DNA of 64,000 nucleotides from Cladochytrium replicatum (lineage: Eukaryota; Chytridiomycota; Chytridiomycetes; Cladochytriales; Cladochytriaceae): contig JAHLKD010000001.1 of assembly GCA_025526935.1 (NCBI GenBank), positions 682,001 through 746,000 of the forward strand, in the 5' to 3' direction. This document shows positions 44,814 through 56,111 of this stretch, one piece after another (the stretch's first letter is position 1; every line of letters begins with the position of its first letter). The position numbers and the translations under genes were made by a program. The notes below the pieces were generated by a model, which did no database searches, had not been told where the DNA came from, and saw nothing but the letters and a program-made list of their open reading frames with translations.

Positions 44814-45600
44814 TGATTTTGGACGGCCAGAGGGATTTTCGTCAAATAATCTGCCCTGCGGAGAGTGGTGATGCAATGCCTCCCTAGGGTGAAGCAATAT
44901 TCCCACGCGTACGCCACTTTTGATTGAAGCTGTACAGGCGATTTCTGAGTGGGCTCAAGAAAGTTGCTTTATTGCTTACAGCCGTTTGTCAATGCGTTGT
45001 TTTCTGTGAGAAATATTCAATTGCATTTCAATTTATTAAGGAACTACTAGTTCAAGCATCTTGCAGATAGTATGCAGTATAAGCTGAGTGATAACATTCA
45101 ATAGAGTTTCATGATCAATGGAAAGGCGTTCAAATATCTTGCTGTTGGATAGCATTGTAAAGTGGGTGAATTGACATCAAACTTGGGTTAAGATTAAGCG
45201 AGCATCCAGAACCTGGCCCACTCATCGGCAGCTTGTCAATGGCAGGTACATAGCCCTACTTGGTCCCAGCACCAATACCGTTTCCGGTTGGGTTAATGAC
45301 TTTCCTGAGAAGTTTGATCCCTTATTGTAGGCTCAACAATTAGAGTCGATCTTGAGACTCATACCCTATTTCAACAATCGTTCCGTCTTTTTATACAGGT
45401 AAGGCTTCATTACGAATCTAGTGTTCCCAAATAGTAAATATTACTCTTGATTACTAAATAATGCTTCAACCATACAACGGATTCTTTCTCATTTAGGACC
45501 AAAGAACACAACTGGACTGAAGTGACGCATAATATTAGTAATGTTACCATGTTTTGTCTCAAAACGAGCACGGATGGAGGCAAATTTGTATTAGTGGAGG
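44814..45600. other. AT-rich intergenic, nothing recognised
   Basis: No convincing ORF, RNA gene or repeat was seen between the zinc-ribbon gene and the LINE 3' region. Confidence 0.5.
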
Positions 45601-46016
45601 CGTTAGATTTGTTGAGCAATTCTCCACTTTGAAGACTCGAAATTGGCAGCTTTTGTCTGGACTCTATTGTCACCAATTGCAACATCAAGGGGAATCTGTA
45701 AACGAGGAACAGGAACAGGGGGCAATAGATCAAGATCTGAAAGGTGAAATCTATAGAGAGTTATAGCACAACAGTGAAAACACTGCTTGCAGGCGAGATA
45801 AAACAAACGTGGAATGGAATGAACCATTTCAGCTCACCATCATCCAGCCAACAATGAAACAAACAATAACTATTTATTTGTTTTGCACATACAATGCATA
45901 ACAATAAACAACACCAGAAGTGCCTTACAAGATGGTCATGGACCAGCACATAGGGAAGTGCGCGCAGCATTAGGAAGCAACAAAGAAAAACAGAGAAAGT
46001 AAACTCAAACCTGTGG

Positions 46017-47199
46017 CTACCCGTCAGATACTGCTAAGGTGCCAAAAAACAGGTGAGTAATTAGAATGAAAAAAGCTGCACGCGCTTTAGAAAGTCGATG
46101 GGAAACAGTCAGTGAAACATCAAATCCAGTATCTCCAAAAAAGCAACCCAGATAACGAAATGAAGGCTTGACAGGCAGAGTTTGACCATGAAGAAGCAAA
46201 GGCAAATTAGCAGGAATAGGAATTCTTGTGAGAATCACAGACTTCAAAGGAGCAAAAGAAAAACCACGAGCTTGGGCAAACTGGTCACAAACAGAGAGAA
46301 GAACCTGCATAGCATCCAAAGTAAGTGCAAACAAGGCCAAATCATCTGCAAATAAAAAAGAATTATATCGTGGTTTGGCAGGATGAAAGAGTGTTATAGG
46401 TGGGGCAAATGGTCAGAGGAGCCCAGGTAGAGGATCAAGAAAAGTGATATAGAGAAGTGGACTGAGAACAGAACCTTGAAACAAACCTCTAAACAAATCA
46501 AAAGCATCTGAAAAACAATTTGCAACAACCACTCTGGAAGAACAAAAATCAAACAGAGACTTCAAAACAAAACAAATGGCAACGGTACTCCCCTAGAAAG
46601 AAGCTCAGCCCGCACGATTTGTGGTGTCATAAGCTGCTTGAATATCTAAAAAACCAGCAACCCAAGGAACCTTGGCATTAGACGCACGGGAGATACATGC
46701 CTGTAGACCAAAAACACATTCCATTCCTGAGTGGTGTGACTGAAATCCCGCTTGGGCAGCATCAAGTGGGTGTCGAGACGTGATAGCAGAATAAAGATGT
46801 GGCAACAAAGCTCGCTCGAAAATTTTTCGGGCAACACACGAAAGAGTAATGGGGCGATAATTAGTCACCAAGCGTACCACGTTGCTTCCAAACTGGGTGC
46901 AAAAGCCCAAGATTCCATGAAGTGGGTGTAAGACTACTGCGAAAAATGGACTGCGAAAGTTGCAAGAACAATGGAGCAAGAATAGCTGAAATTTGGCAAT
47001 AAAGTTCTGCAGGCAGACGATCATGACCTGGGGCAGACTCCAAAGGGAAGTCCATAATAGCTAGGACAAAAGCTTCAACATCCAATGGCAGCTGAAAATC
47101 ACACAGAACAATTGAAGGTGAAACCGGGTCAGCAGTCTGAGCATTGTAGACCCTAGCAAAATGATCAGCATATTTGGCTAAAGACTGAGAGAGGATCAA
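46017..47199 (-). pseudogene. LINE reverse transcriptase domain
   Basis: Motifs in order are ESAPGHDRLPAELY (the KAPGxDG region), TNYRPITLSCVARKIFERAL, DAAQAGFQSHHSGMECVFGL, VPWVAGFLDIQAAYDT (the first catalytic Asp) and LFADDLALFALTLDAMQVLL (the FADD box with the paired catalytic Asp). A thumb-like LPVKPSFRYLGCFFG follows. Frame breaks occur at about 46950 (before NYRPIT) and before the FADD segment. Catalytic residues are retained although the frame is not. Confidence 0.85.
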
Positions 47200-47875
47200 A
47201 ATCTAAACCATTAGCTGAAGTATGAAAGTTAGCACAGCGCCGAGCATGAGACACATGTTTCAGAAGAGAAGGCACTGATGAAGAACTAGGGTCATCAAAA
47301 AAATTTCTTTTGTCTTACGCCTGGGTGATCTCAGAGCTGATTTGAATGCTTTGTGACTATCACGTTGGCAAGTTCTTAGAAAAGGAAGAAGTTGGTCAGA
47401 AGAATTGTGGTACAAGAGGGAATAATAGTCACTTAATGCTGAACGAGCCTTACTACGCAACAAAGCAATCTCAGGGGGCAGAGGAGTGGTCACTGGTGCT
47501 CTACGACGAGGTGTTGGGGGTCCCAATGTCAGAACTGCTGCTGCCTCAACAAAATCAACTATAATTTGAAATGCGGAATCAATTGCTCCCTGGGCCACTG
47601 CACGAGAAAGAGAAGTCCCCACAGGGACCTGAAGTGGTTCCAATGCTGCTGTAGCGCCTCTGATGTTGGGGGAAGCAGAATCTTAGCAGTTTCTCTGTGC
47701 GACTTACGAATAACTTCATCCTTTAACAATCGGAGATTCCAAGAAGGTAGAGGAGGAGGCACAGTGGCCTGAGGATCTGGGCCAGCTAAAGAAAATGAAC
47801 AGGTCACTACAAAATGGTCTGAAGGATGGGGAGCCATAGACTGGGGTTGATCATGCACTAAATAAGAGGAAGCTG

Positions 47876-48439
47876 TCACATAAGTAGAAGCAAAAACAAA
47901 TCAATAATTGAACTCCCTAAGTGGGAACGAAAAGTTGGGCGACGAGCTGAAGAAGAAGCTGGGACAACCAATGAAAGTGAGTTGGCTGTAAAAAAAGGAA
48001 GAAGTGCTCTGGCACGGGCATCAGTAATATTATCACCAGTGCTCTGAGTTCTAAAATTGAAGTCACCCATCAAAACTACTGGTGTATCCGAATTCGAAAC
48101 AAATTGAGGAAAATCAGATAATGCACCCAAACAGTCTTCCGCAGTCCAACGTGGGGGAAAATAAAATCCACCAATCACGACCTGACAAAACCTAAACCAC
48201 AAACCAAACCCAGAAGGAACTGATGCAATCAACCTAAATTGATAAGTACTGCAACAATGTGGGTTAATAAGAAGAGCAACACCAGATGCCAAAGGAGCGT
48301 CTGGTGGAGGACGAGAATCAAACAACAAATACTCAGAAGAAACACTGTCTAAAGTTAACGGATGAGTTTCTGTTAAAACTAAAAAATCAAGCTGATGAGT
48401 AACAAGCCAAGCAAGTAAATCTGAAAAATCCAGAGGCAA
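47876..48439 (-). pseudogene. LINE AP-like endonuclease domain
   Basis: An EEP-fold nickase that would start target-primed integration. It shows LDFLVLTETHPLTLDS (the catalytic Glu), SGVALLINPH, VVLMGDFNFR (the D-F-N box) and SHLGSSIIDLFL near the S-x-I-D motif. Compared with intact elements, the terminal S-D-H motif falls in the next frame (HPSDHFVVTCSFSL in 47559–47879), marking a frameshift at about 47878. Confidence 0.85.
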
Positions 48440-48681
48440 ACCTCTACAGTTGAGGGTTCCAGAACGAAAAGTTCACATTAATTGCGAGATGTAGGTTCAG
48501 AACGCGAAGAACGGGCTAAAGAAACAGTAGCTTCAAAGTCTGCAGCAGGAAGATTAGAACGAAGATAATGAAAAACTGCAGGATCATGAGTAATTCGCAA
48601 GAGGTGAGCAAATCTTTTGTGAACAGCCTTTGCTACAGCAACTTGACTTTGCTCAAGTGATTGAACAGACCCACAACGAAG

Positions 48682-49518
48682 CTACCCAGGGTCAAAAAGA
48701 TCAACAGGCACCTCATCGCCTGGAAAAATGTCCTTGCGGAGCTTGTCAGCACAGTCAGAAGTACAAATAAACTCAGCAGTGTTACACCCAATAAAACTAA
48801 TATGGCGAATGTCACGCGAAAATTGAGGGTTTCCAGAAATTCGATTAATCAGAGTGCGGAGTTGATTAAGTGGCTGACGGCTAATTTCCTTAAACCTCAC
48901 AGTAGCAAAACCAGCAGCACGATCACGAACAGGCTGAGGAGGATTGATCAAAATTGGTGACTCAGCCGGGTAATCAATCACCAATCTGGGTGGCAGTAGT
49001 GATCTGCGAGATAGGGGGTCCACTCCGGCAACCACTGAGCGATAAAGGGCGGGTTGAGCATCAGCTTCGGCAGCTTCAATACGAACAATAGCATTTGATG
49101 CACGAGAGGCAAATTTTGCAGTGCTCAAAGGTCCAGGATTGCGAGTAGCAGGGGCAGGTGGCAGTCGGCTAGCACTCGCAACTTGAGCATAGGAAGGCAC
49201 GGCAGAGACAGCAGCAGGAGGGCAGCTGATAGTTTCAACCAACAGAACTACAGCAATAGTCAATGCAGCAAAGAAGGCAGCCTCAGTTTCTGGTTCCAAT
49301 ACTGGGAGAAATTGCATTGCACGAGTGAAAGCAGACATCACTAATGGATGAGATCCAGAAGTTTGAGCAGGGGCCAGCATATGCAGAGCATCCAAGAATC
49401 GGTCACGAGGAGTGGCCAAGGGAGAGGTAGCATGATCAGCTGCAGAGGCATTCTTCTCGGCCCTGGCACAAGAGGCAGGTCGGCGAGTCGGGGTGATTTT
49501 GAGGCTTGACGTTTCCAT
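48682..49518 (-). CDS. LINE ORF1-like protein
   Basis: An open frame of 278 codons starts METSSLKITPTRRPASCARA, is rich in Ala, Pro and Ser, and ends VPVDLFDPG. Its C-terminal half (ILINPPQPVRDRAAGFATVR, LNQLRTLINRISGNPQFSRD) resembles an RNA-binding ORF1 fold, but no zinc knuckle is present. The upstream frame to 49922 (ending SSTAEPA) is offset by frameshift and includes a (Leu-Ser) run encoded by the GA microsatellite. The function as an RNA chaperone is inferred from position. Confidence 0.6.
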   Translation of the reverse strand: METSSLKITPTRRPASCARAEKNASAADHATSPLATPRDRFLDALHMLAPAQTSGSHPLVMSAFTRAMQFLPVLEPETEAAFFAALTIAVVLLVETISCPPAAVSAVPSYAQVASASRLPPAPATRNPGPLSTAKFASRASNAIVRIEAAEADAQPALYRSVVAGVDPLSRRSLLPPRLVIDYPAESPILINPPQPVRDRAAGFATVRFKEISRQPLNQLRTLINRISGNPQFSRDIRHISFIGCNTAEFICTSDCADKLRKDIFPGDEVPVDLFDPG

Positions 49519-49873
49519 TTGGGATCAGCATCAGCAATGGAAAGTGACATTTCGACTGTATCATTCATGTGAACATCAACGACACTTGCGGGGGATCTTC
49601 CTCTAATTCAAGCCGGTTCTGCAGTGGATGATGCTTGGTCACGTGATTGGCGGTCACGTGATTTGCGAGGAGAGTTCACTTCATCTGCCCACAGAAAATT
49701 TTCTCCATCAAAGTTGCTGGGTTGAGAGTCAGGAATAATTTCCTGAGGGCGCGAGGGTGGGACACAGAGGGAGCACGGGAGCGAGCACGGCCAGAAGCGA
49801 TGAAAATTTTGGAGGGGTGCAGCGGGCGGCGCGGCATGCGGCACGTCAGGCGGAGCGCTGGGAGGCGGCCTTG

Positions 49874-49876
<3 letters not shown>

Positions 49877-49908
<32 letters not shown>
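49877..49908. repeat. (GA)16 microsatellite
   Basis: A 32-base uninterrupted GA run sits at the 5' edge of the LINE, eight bases before the tRNA-like sequence. Confidence 0.95.
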
Positions 49909-49911
<3 letters not shown>

Positions 49912-49915
49912 AATA

Positions 49916-49988
49916 GCTGCATTAGTTCAGTTGGCTATGGCGTAGCACTCTAAGTAAGATACTGCAGGTTCGAAGCCTGTATGGAGCA
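49916..49988 (+). tRNA. tRNA-like sequence (pseudo-tRNA or SINE head)
   Basis: The 73 bases have a pairable acceptor stem, GCTGCAT with ATGGAGC and one mismatch, plus an unpaired A. The A box is TAGTTCAGTTGG and the B box GGTTCGAAGCC. The T arm is correct, GCAGG/CCTGT with a TTCGAAG loop. The anticodon arm does not fold: neither CTA nor TCT gives a five-pair stem, and the D stem pairs only three of four. This is a degenerate tRNA or a tRNA-derived SINE head; I give no amino-acid identity. Confidence 0.45.
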
Positions 49989-51504
49989 TATAACTTTTCA
50001 AGGTCCATCACGTGACCACCAGAGTAGGATTGGGTACGCATCAGTGCCAGATCGCCAGACTTGGTATACCAATAGCAGTGTATGTCTTCTATTATTAGCC
50101 TTCTGTTAACAATGCGGCTATTTCCGCACTCTTAGGCATTTTTCTCAGGGGAAACGCACGATAGACCCCGTTTGATAAACGCGACGGATAATTTGCATGT
50201 AAATTCATGTTTCCTGCCGGTATGCGTGACCTGGCTGGAGTTTCCAGGGACTTTCCCTCAGACAACGTTGGTAGTAGTGCACTGAAACGCTTGTAAACCC
50301 TACGTTCTTGCCCAAACGCCTTGCGATAGCGACAGAAAACAGTACTATGTGTAATAAACTACAAAACGTTCTAGAAGGGATGGCCAGCTGGTCGCTCCTG
50401 CAAAAGTTTTTCTAGTAACTACGTGTTTTGCTAGCACTCACTGTTAACAGGACGTTTTGGTGCATTGGGGTCAGTGGGATATATCTCACAAGTCATGGCA
50501 TACCAAAGAGATGTAGTAGACAGACAGTGTAGATAATCACCACTGTGTGAAAATGTCTTATGTAATCAAGTGTTGGCTGTACTCATTGGCCCACGTTTCA
50601 CGGACATGTTTTCTAACATCGATGTGAAACCAATGTCCATCAGTAACATATCATTTAAGTTTTGGAGTTGGTAATTCTCACTTGTCTGCAGTTTACTGCT
50701 AGACAAAGTTGTGCCTGAATGATAATCTTTCAGTAAACACCATGATGATCTCTGTAAAACATCTGCGTACTTCTCCAATGCAACCTATGTACTACAGTTT
50801 GGGACCATTGAGACAGCCAAGATTTTTTTTGAAGCGTTGATTCATCTTACCATCAGTAACGCACACCAATATACTGCATATGCTGCCCAGTTGGTTTCAG
50901 CAATGCTTTCGCATAATCTTACCTACAATTGTAAGTGACTCCTGCCATGAAGACCCCTTCTTAGAATTAAAGTGACGTAACCTTCCTGCTTCATTCCTTG
51001 TCGTTGCATGCAGTTGCTCAAATTTTGATGTCTAGGGTTAACTGACACTGTCTGCTCGACTGCTCTATAAGGAATTTGGTATTGTGGACGAAAAAAAGCA
51101 GAACCCTTGGAAAAAATTGTTTTTTATGTACAAATGCGGAGATGATAATTCCTGCAACACAAAAAAACCGTGTTTGTAACATAGACTAACAAACAGAGGC
51201 AAAACACAAGAGGAGGCATGCGGACAGACCAACCCCTAGAGAAGACTGGATTGTGTGCCTTTGTTGTTTAAATTGTTGCATCCAATGACTGAGTGGACCT
51301 ACGATCTGCTTGGCTGGTTCTTGCTTGACATCCCCACTATCACCCTGTCTGGCAGCCAGTTGGGACCCTTGCTAGACACCACCATTTGCGACAGGCCTAG
51401 CATCATAGGGACAAGAGCGAACCGCTAGCCTTGGTGAATGGTCGCATGTGCGTGCGTAGAATGGATATTCCATCGCAAAATTGGAGTACAGCCTGGTAAG
51501 TCCA
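49989..51504. other. AT-rich stretch without recognisable genes
   Basis: Both strands carry only short frames with no family resemblance and no clear repeat. If the tRNA-like element heads a SINE, its body would be the first 100–250 bases here, but I cannot delimit it. Confidence 0.45.
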
Positions 51505-52160
51505 GAAGGCGGCAGAAAACCGACTGGGTGTAGTGGATGCAGACTCTGAAGGAGAGGAGGATCGTTTGGATGATGTGATCTTATCAGGCTTTATCATCTC
51601 TGGGACGGCGGAACTATGTGGATTGAAGGGGAAGGATTTTGAAGCAGATCGTGAAGCAGCGATCACAAAAGGCACAGAGCTTACATGCCAAGCTGGGGTG
51701 ATGCTGCCGCTTCCTCCTAGATTTGTGCCTACTAACAAGCTCCCGCTTCAGTTGGTTGTTGGGCGGAAGGTGGATGTGGAGGCAATTTTCTGCACTGCAG
51801 AGATACAGTTTGCTATAATTGAGGACGTAAATTGCTCGAGATGCACACTGTGGATACGAGTCCAACTCTGGTTGCAAATGGCATCCCACTTCGCACCACT
51901 GCATTGGACCTTGAGCAGCATCTGCTGGTGGGTTGAGGGCGGCCCACCGGGATAAGAAACAGCATGTTGTCAACAAACCAGAAGGGTCAGGAATGGAGAT
52001 TGAGATAAAGGAGCGGGGAGATGGACGGCCTCAGCTCAGTGTGCACACCTTGTTGTTACGCGTTGTTGCGTATCGGAAACAAGGGCTGGGATTCACAGTG
52101 ATTGAGTTTGAGAACTCGGCAACGCCTGCTAGTCGAAAGATCTCTTTCCTCCAGTTTTGA
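51505..52160 (+). other. Two overlapping plus-strand ORFs of unknown function
   Basis: The first frame (51533–51955) reads DADSEGEEDRLDDVILSGFI then LPPRFVPTNKLPLQLVVGRK. A frame shift leads to the second (51933–52160), with MEIEIKERGDGRPQLSVHTL then RQGLGFTVIEF-like residues. Composition suggests a formerly continuous protein of about 200 residues beside the hAT-like remnant. It may be part of the element or a decayed host gene. Confidence 0.3.
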
Positions 52161-52238
52161 AGGGCGGGAGTCGTGATGCAAAAATACACCAAACACCCAA
52201 TGTGTCAGGACTGGTCGACACCTAAAAGCCAAAATATA

Positions 52239-53280
52239 TCAATAAAAGTGAAGAGCACGAATGACAGACTGCAAGAATGTAACATATATGGTATTAAGTC
52301 TCCATTGATGGTGTAGGGAAAGAGCGGAGATATATTGAAAAAGGAAAAGTCTCAGCAGGCTGACAAAGAACTTGTTCTCCACAACAGTAAAAGCCTGATT
52401 GTCTGCAGGAATCCAGTCCAAGATCAACCGCCACGCTACGTCTGGATTGAACACAAAGTCTTGCTCCTTCTCCAGCAAGCCAAAATTCAATGTCTGTTGT
52501 CCCTTGGAGGACGGTGTCCAACAGTCCAAGCGATCTGGCAATACTTCCATGGTGGTTTTTTCAGATGCCGGAGAAATTTTTTTGCTGATCCCATCTTGTC
52601 GACCTTCTGGCTCCACTTGCATTTCGCAACCAAACAGGTTCTCAGTCCATTATCAACCTTATATTAATCCTTCAATATGCCGCCTCAACCACTTCTATTG
52701 TCCGACACGCTATCAACATGTGCGTCTGATGAAGGCATTTATGGTTGAACTGATCTGATCCAGCTGCTGACTCCTGTTGTACTGCAGAGTCAGCAAAACT
52801 AATGTCAGCAAGAGGCTCTGTTGCACGCTGAGAAACCAGGCCAACGTGCTGGTGTCATTGGAAGAAGATGTGGAGCTGGGCTCTCGAGCACTGTTGTTGC
52901 AACTGCGCTCTGATATACATCTGTATTTGTCCTGCATGCCGTCTCCGTCGTTGGACACCGGGGCTGGCAGGCTTCCGGTGTATGACTGTCCACAAGTCTT
53001 TGGCTTGCTTTGGAGGCTGCCTTATGCTTTGGTTAAACAAAGGCGGCATCCTTTGTTGTTGCTGTGTGGCTGGAATGTTACGGACTTGAAGTGTCAAAGG
53101 TCCATACTCGTCAAACACATCAACGTCACTGTTGTGTGTACCAGAAGTGTCGCTCCGATCTTGTTCGGATTCTACATCCCTCCTTGCATCGAAAGACATG
53201 TGCCAGATGCACCCCACCAATGATGAATTGCTTGGATACGTTAGAAAGGCGAGAACCTTCTTCGGATAGTGAGACTTCAC
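52239..53280 (-). mobile_element. hAT-like DNA transposon remnant, copy 1
   Basis: The minus strand encodes CKMQVEPEGRQDGISK-like residues (a BED-finger region) and then LILDWIPADNQAFTVVENKF, followed by FVSLL. This matches the hAT transposase pattern of a tryptophan, dn-pF-vVEn-F and ml. The nucleotide sequence of 52370–52905 closely matches copy 2 at 59136–59666, so both derive from one family. The N-terminal side continues to 53280 as a Gln/Arg-rich frame (KQAKDLWTVIHRKP). No C-terminal catalytic or dimerisation domain is seen. It is a fragment. Confidence 0.6.
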
Positions 53281-53752
53281 GAATCAGTGAGATTGTGAGT
53301 TCACTCAACAATTTGTTGATAGTACAAATCCCTGACTTGTCGGCCAATGACAACACATTTTAACTGGTTTAGTTGGTTTTAAAGGTAGATCAGACTGGTT
53401 TATTGAAAGAGGGATATGGGTTATTTGTACATTTCTGAAATAGCATCTCTGTTTTCGAGCATCACACCATCTCGATTGAAACTAACAATGTCTCTGCCGT
53501 CCCCAATGATGCTATAGACAGAATGAGAGTTTCGCTAAATCACGAAGATAGAGAGCATTTTTGAATGTGTCTGATTTTTCCATTTGGTAGATTAAGACTG
53601 ACATCCCCAATACCTTTAACTAGTACAACAGTGCCGTTTGCCAATTCAACTTCTCCGGCTCCTGATTTTGTACTGTCTGCATTTGTTGATTTGGATCTGC
53701 CTTAGTGTTTTTCATAATTTTACTCATAGATGCTAACAAAGGTAAAGTCTCC
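53281..53752. other. Intergenic, nothing recognised
   Basis: No ORF chain, RNA or repeat is apparent between the hAT remnant and the 3' end of the TLC gene. Confidence 0.5.
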
Positions 53753-54852
53753 TCATTCCTTCTTTTGTGGCTTACTGTCTTTCAACGCCTTCCTCTTAGC
53801 ACTTTGCCATGATTTGTATGAAGCCCATGTCCATGCAATGTTAATCAAGCTGAGCCCCGTTACGTCCACCATCGTCATGATTGCAAACGAAAATGGTACA
53901 GTTGAATTCTTCCCGAACATAAACGAGAAGATCCCAGAGACTCCACCAGGTGTCAGGGTAGCAGTATAGTAGAAAACAAAGGGGCTGACCCAGAAACGAA
54001 AAACGATCATGCCCACAAACCGTGCCCAAAGAAGCCATAGATTTGGCGGGGGAAGTGCCAATCGCTTCTTCCTGGTAGACTTTGACTCGGCTTCCGACGG
54101 AGGTAGTTCGGTGGTTTGATCATCAATCGGGTCACTCGTTGGAGGAACAGCCTTCTCTTTCGATAAGTACTGGAAGTACCAAATGAGATTGTTCGGCAGC
54201 GCTGTGAGTTCGGTGTGAGAATACACAAGCGCGAAGATACAAAGCGTTCGGTAGTACATTAGCGCTGCAGAATGATAAAATCCCTTAAGGAAATTTTTCA
54301 ATTGTCTATCACAGTTCCAATTAGTGCCCACTCACAATGATGTGGTGCGCCCAGAATGTCCAATGGTTCTTTCCTTGGACAATCATTGTCCCGAGATCGT
54401 AAATCATGTAACCCAAGAAAGCAGAGACGAAGAACTCCGTAAGCACAAGGTTTCGGGGGGCGGTATAGCCCAGAACTGTTTCTGGGGTTCCAAAATCCTG
54501 GGAAATGAAGGTGATATAGAATCCGCAAACAGCAGTGATCAGGGCGTTAACCGTGGAACAAATCCTGTAATCAATGCAGTGAGAGGGTACATTCTGCTCT
54601 TCACATATTAGCTCACTTTTCAGACAATGCCACCCGATTTGCACGGTCCATTCGTGCGTAGACCTCTTGTCGGTTTCGGAGGAATGCGAACCACACTGCC
54701 TCAGACAGAAAATGCAAAGTGGTGTAGGCGAATGTAAAGAGGGCTGTCCTGTATGCGAGATTGGCAATAGTTGGAGCACCACCTCCTGGCAGAATGTGGC
54801 TCCATGGGTATTCGAATTCCTCCGCACTTCCAGCAAGTTGGTGAGAGGACAT
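53753..54852 (-). CDS. TLC-domain multi-pass membrane protein
   Basis: TLC proteins (TRAM/LAG1/CLN8; TLCD/TMEM56 branch) are ER or plasma-membrane lipid-related proteins. The start is MSSHQLAGSAEEFEYPWSHI at 54852. Exon 1 has a first helix (ALFTFAYTTLHFLSEAVWFA) and ends at GTGAGC. Exon 2 gives VNALITAVCGFYITFIS, then FFVSAFLGYMIYDLGTMIV and the conserved NHWTFWAHHI histidines. Exon 3 has FYHSAALMYYRTLCIFALVY, WLLWARFVGMIVFRFWVSPF and a basic tail ending KALKDSKPQKKE. This tail resembles a KKxx-like ER-retrieval signal. Three exons and about 280 residues. It appears intact. Confidence 0.82.
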
Positions 54853-54901
54853 TACCCCGACGCCAGTGGCGTTAGTAGCAAACGTTTCTTAGAAAGATGA
54901 C

Positions 54902-56085
54902 TTGGTATTGCACGAGAAATGGCAGTATGCAAGGCTAATTGCTGTTTGTAAAAAGATTAAGTATGTCGTATTGAACATCGAGGGGACGAGGACTTCAGTT
55001 TCGTTCGTCCATGACGTACTTTTCCCATTCTTGGCGAGCAATGTCGATTCCCACTTCAGGACAACTTGGACAAGCCTGAAACCCAGCAACACTTGAACGC
55101 TATGAGAGCGATGGTAGAATGCAACCTTTTTGCACAGTTTGGAAAATCATAACTGTTGTGATTTAATTCAGGCAAATCAGGATGTCATTGATGGACTTGC
55201 TGGAGTAGATCCGATCATCGAGGGTGATGAAGGCGAGGTTATTGCTTCCGTTGTCGGAAACGATCGATGGCAGATGGCGGCGGACCCTAATCGGCTGCAC
55301 TGAAGGGTTTCTACTTTGAGCAACGATCATTGCCCCCAAAAGTGCTGAGATGGTAGATTAAAACAGGGTTACATGTGGAGAGGAGGATTTGAATCTGGTG
55401 CAATGAAAGGTAAGTATGTTCAGGATCAGTATTCTATTTACAAGAAAATTGACTGTTTCACGTCAGTGTTTACGATGACGTTGCTCCGGCACTCAAGCAA
55501 TAGACTCAATCCTTGGGTTGCCGAGTACTCATTTACTCATCTGGAAGCATTGAAGCTCAGAAATTACTTTTCAAGTACAACGCTAAAGGGAATCTCTTAT
55601 GGGTAATGTCGACCTCTCTGTTCTACTTTTGGGCTTGTGGAATTGTCGTCTAAAAATTTTTTTCGGTTGATACAAGTTTGGGTCTGAAAACTGCAACTGA
55701 GAGCTATATCCAGATTGCAAATGACTTGGGAGTGTCTGAAGCAGACAGATCTTCGATTCTGTTTGTCAGCGACAACGTCAAAGGTTGGTTGGGCCAAAGA
55801 TTGGGGACATAGTTTGGGCGAGGAAGTACTGGATTTAGTTTGGTCGAGGCAGAACTGGACTTAGTTTGGTCGAGGCAGTACTGATACTTGTTTGTCACAG
55901 AACTGATTGCTGTGGATAAGGCGGGTATGCAAGTTGCTGCAGCTGATCGTCCCGGTAATCCTCCGCTCCCGTATCCAGTCCAAGTAACTGATAATGGGTA
56001 CTTTAGTGTTCTGGAAAGCGGAACGACGGTTCTGGTGGTCCAATCCTTCACACCACTCCTCAATGCATACACTTATCAAAGATGA
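54902..56085 (+). pseudogene. Enolase-phosphatase E1 (methionine salvage, UTR4/ENOPH1) pseudogene
   Basis: The enzyme is a HAD phosphatase that converts a phospho-diketone in the methionine salvage pathway. Blocks in order are KYVVLNIEGTRTSVSFVHDV then LFPFLASNV, GDEGEVIASVVGNDRWQMAA, QGYMWRGGFESGAMKG, VYDDVAPALKQ, GCRVLIYSSGSIEAQKLLFK, ESYIQIANDLGVSE, SSILFVSDNVKE, IAVDKAGMQVAAADRPGNPP and VVQSFTPLL. The catalytic DxEGT motif is NIEGT, so the nucleophile Asp is Asn. A TAG interrupts ALKQ*TQSLG where the family has Trp. No in-frame ATG precedes the first block. All point to a dead gene with otherwise well-preserved exons. Confidence 0.8.
55811..55888 (+). repeat. 26-bp tandem repeat, three copies
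   Basis: The unit TAGTTTGGTCGAGGCAG with nine more bases repeats at 55811, 55837 and 55863 with a few substitutions. It lies in the last intron of the enolase-phosphatase relic. Confidence 0.88.
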
Positions 56086-56111
56086 TGTCGTGAATAAATA
56101 TATTATTCATT

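Larger units (their letters stand above)
45600..49922 (-). mobile_element. Degenerate non-LTR (LINE) retrotransposon with ORF1, AP-endonuclease and RT
   Basis: Read on the minus strand, the order is ORF1 (49922–48682), AP-type endonuclease (48439–47876), linker (47879–47260) and reverse transcriptase (47199–46017). A tail of uncertain extent follows to about 45600. The domain order is that of APE-type LINEs. The coding sequence is split by several frameshifts, so it is not autonomous. It lies between a protein gene and a tRNA-like sequence. No target-site duplication or A-tail could be fixed by eye. Confidence 0.82.

Noticed and set aside
47346-49000. Plus-strand ORFs across the LINE.
   Set aside because: They are shadows of the minus-strand endonuclease, RT and ORF1 frames, which carry the motifs.
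49608-49922. (Leu-Ser) run as a signal peptide of a host gene.
   Set aside because: It is the GA microsatellite read through in one frame at the edge of the LINE ORF1 region.
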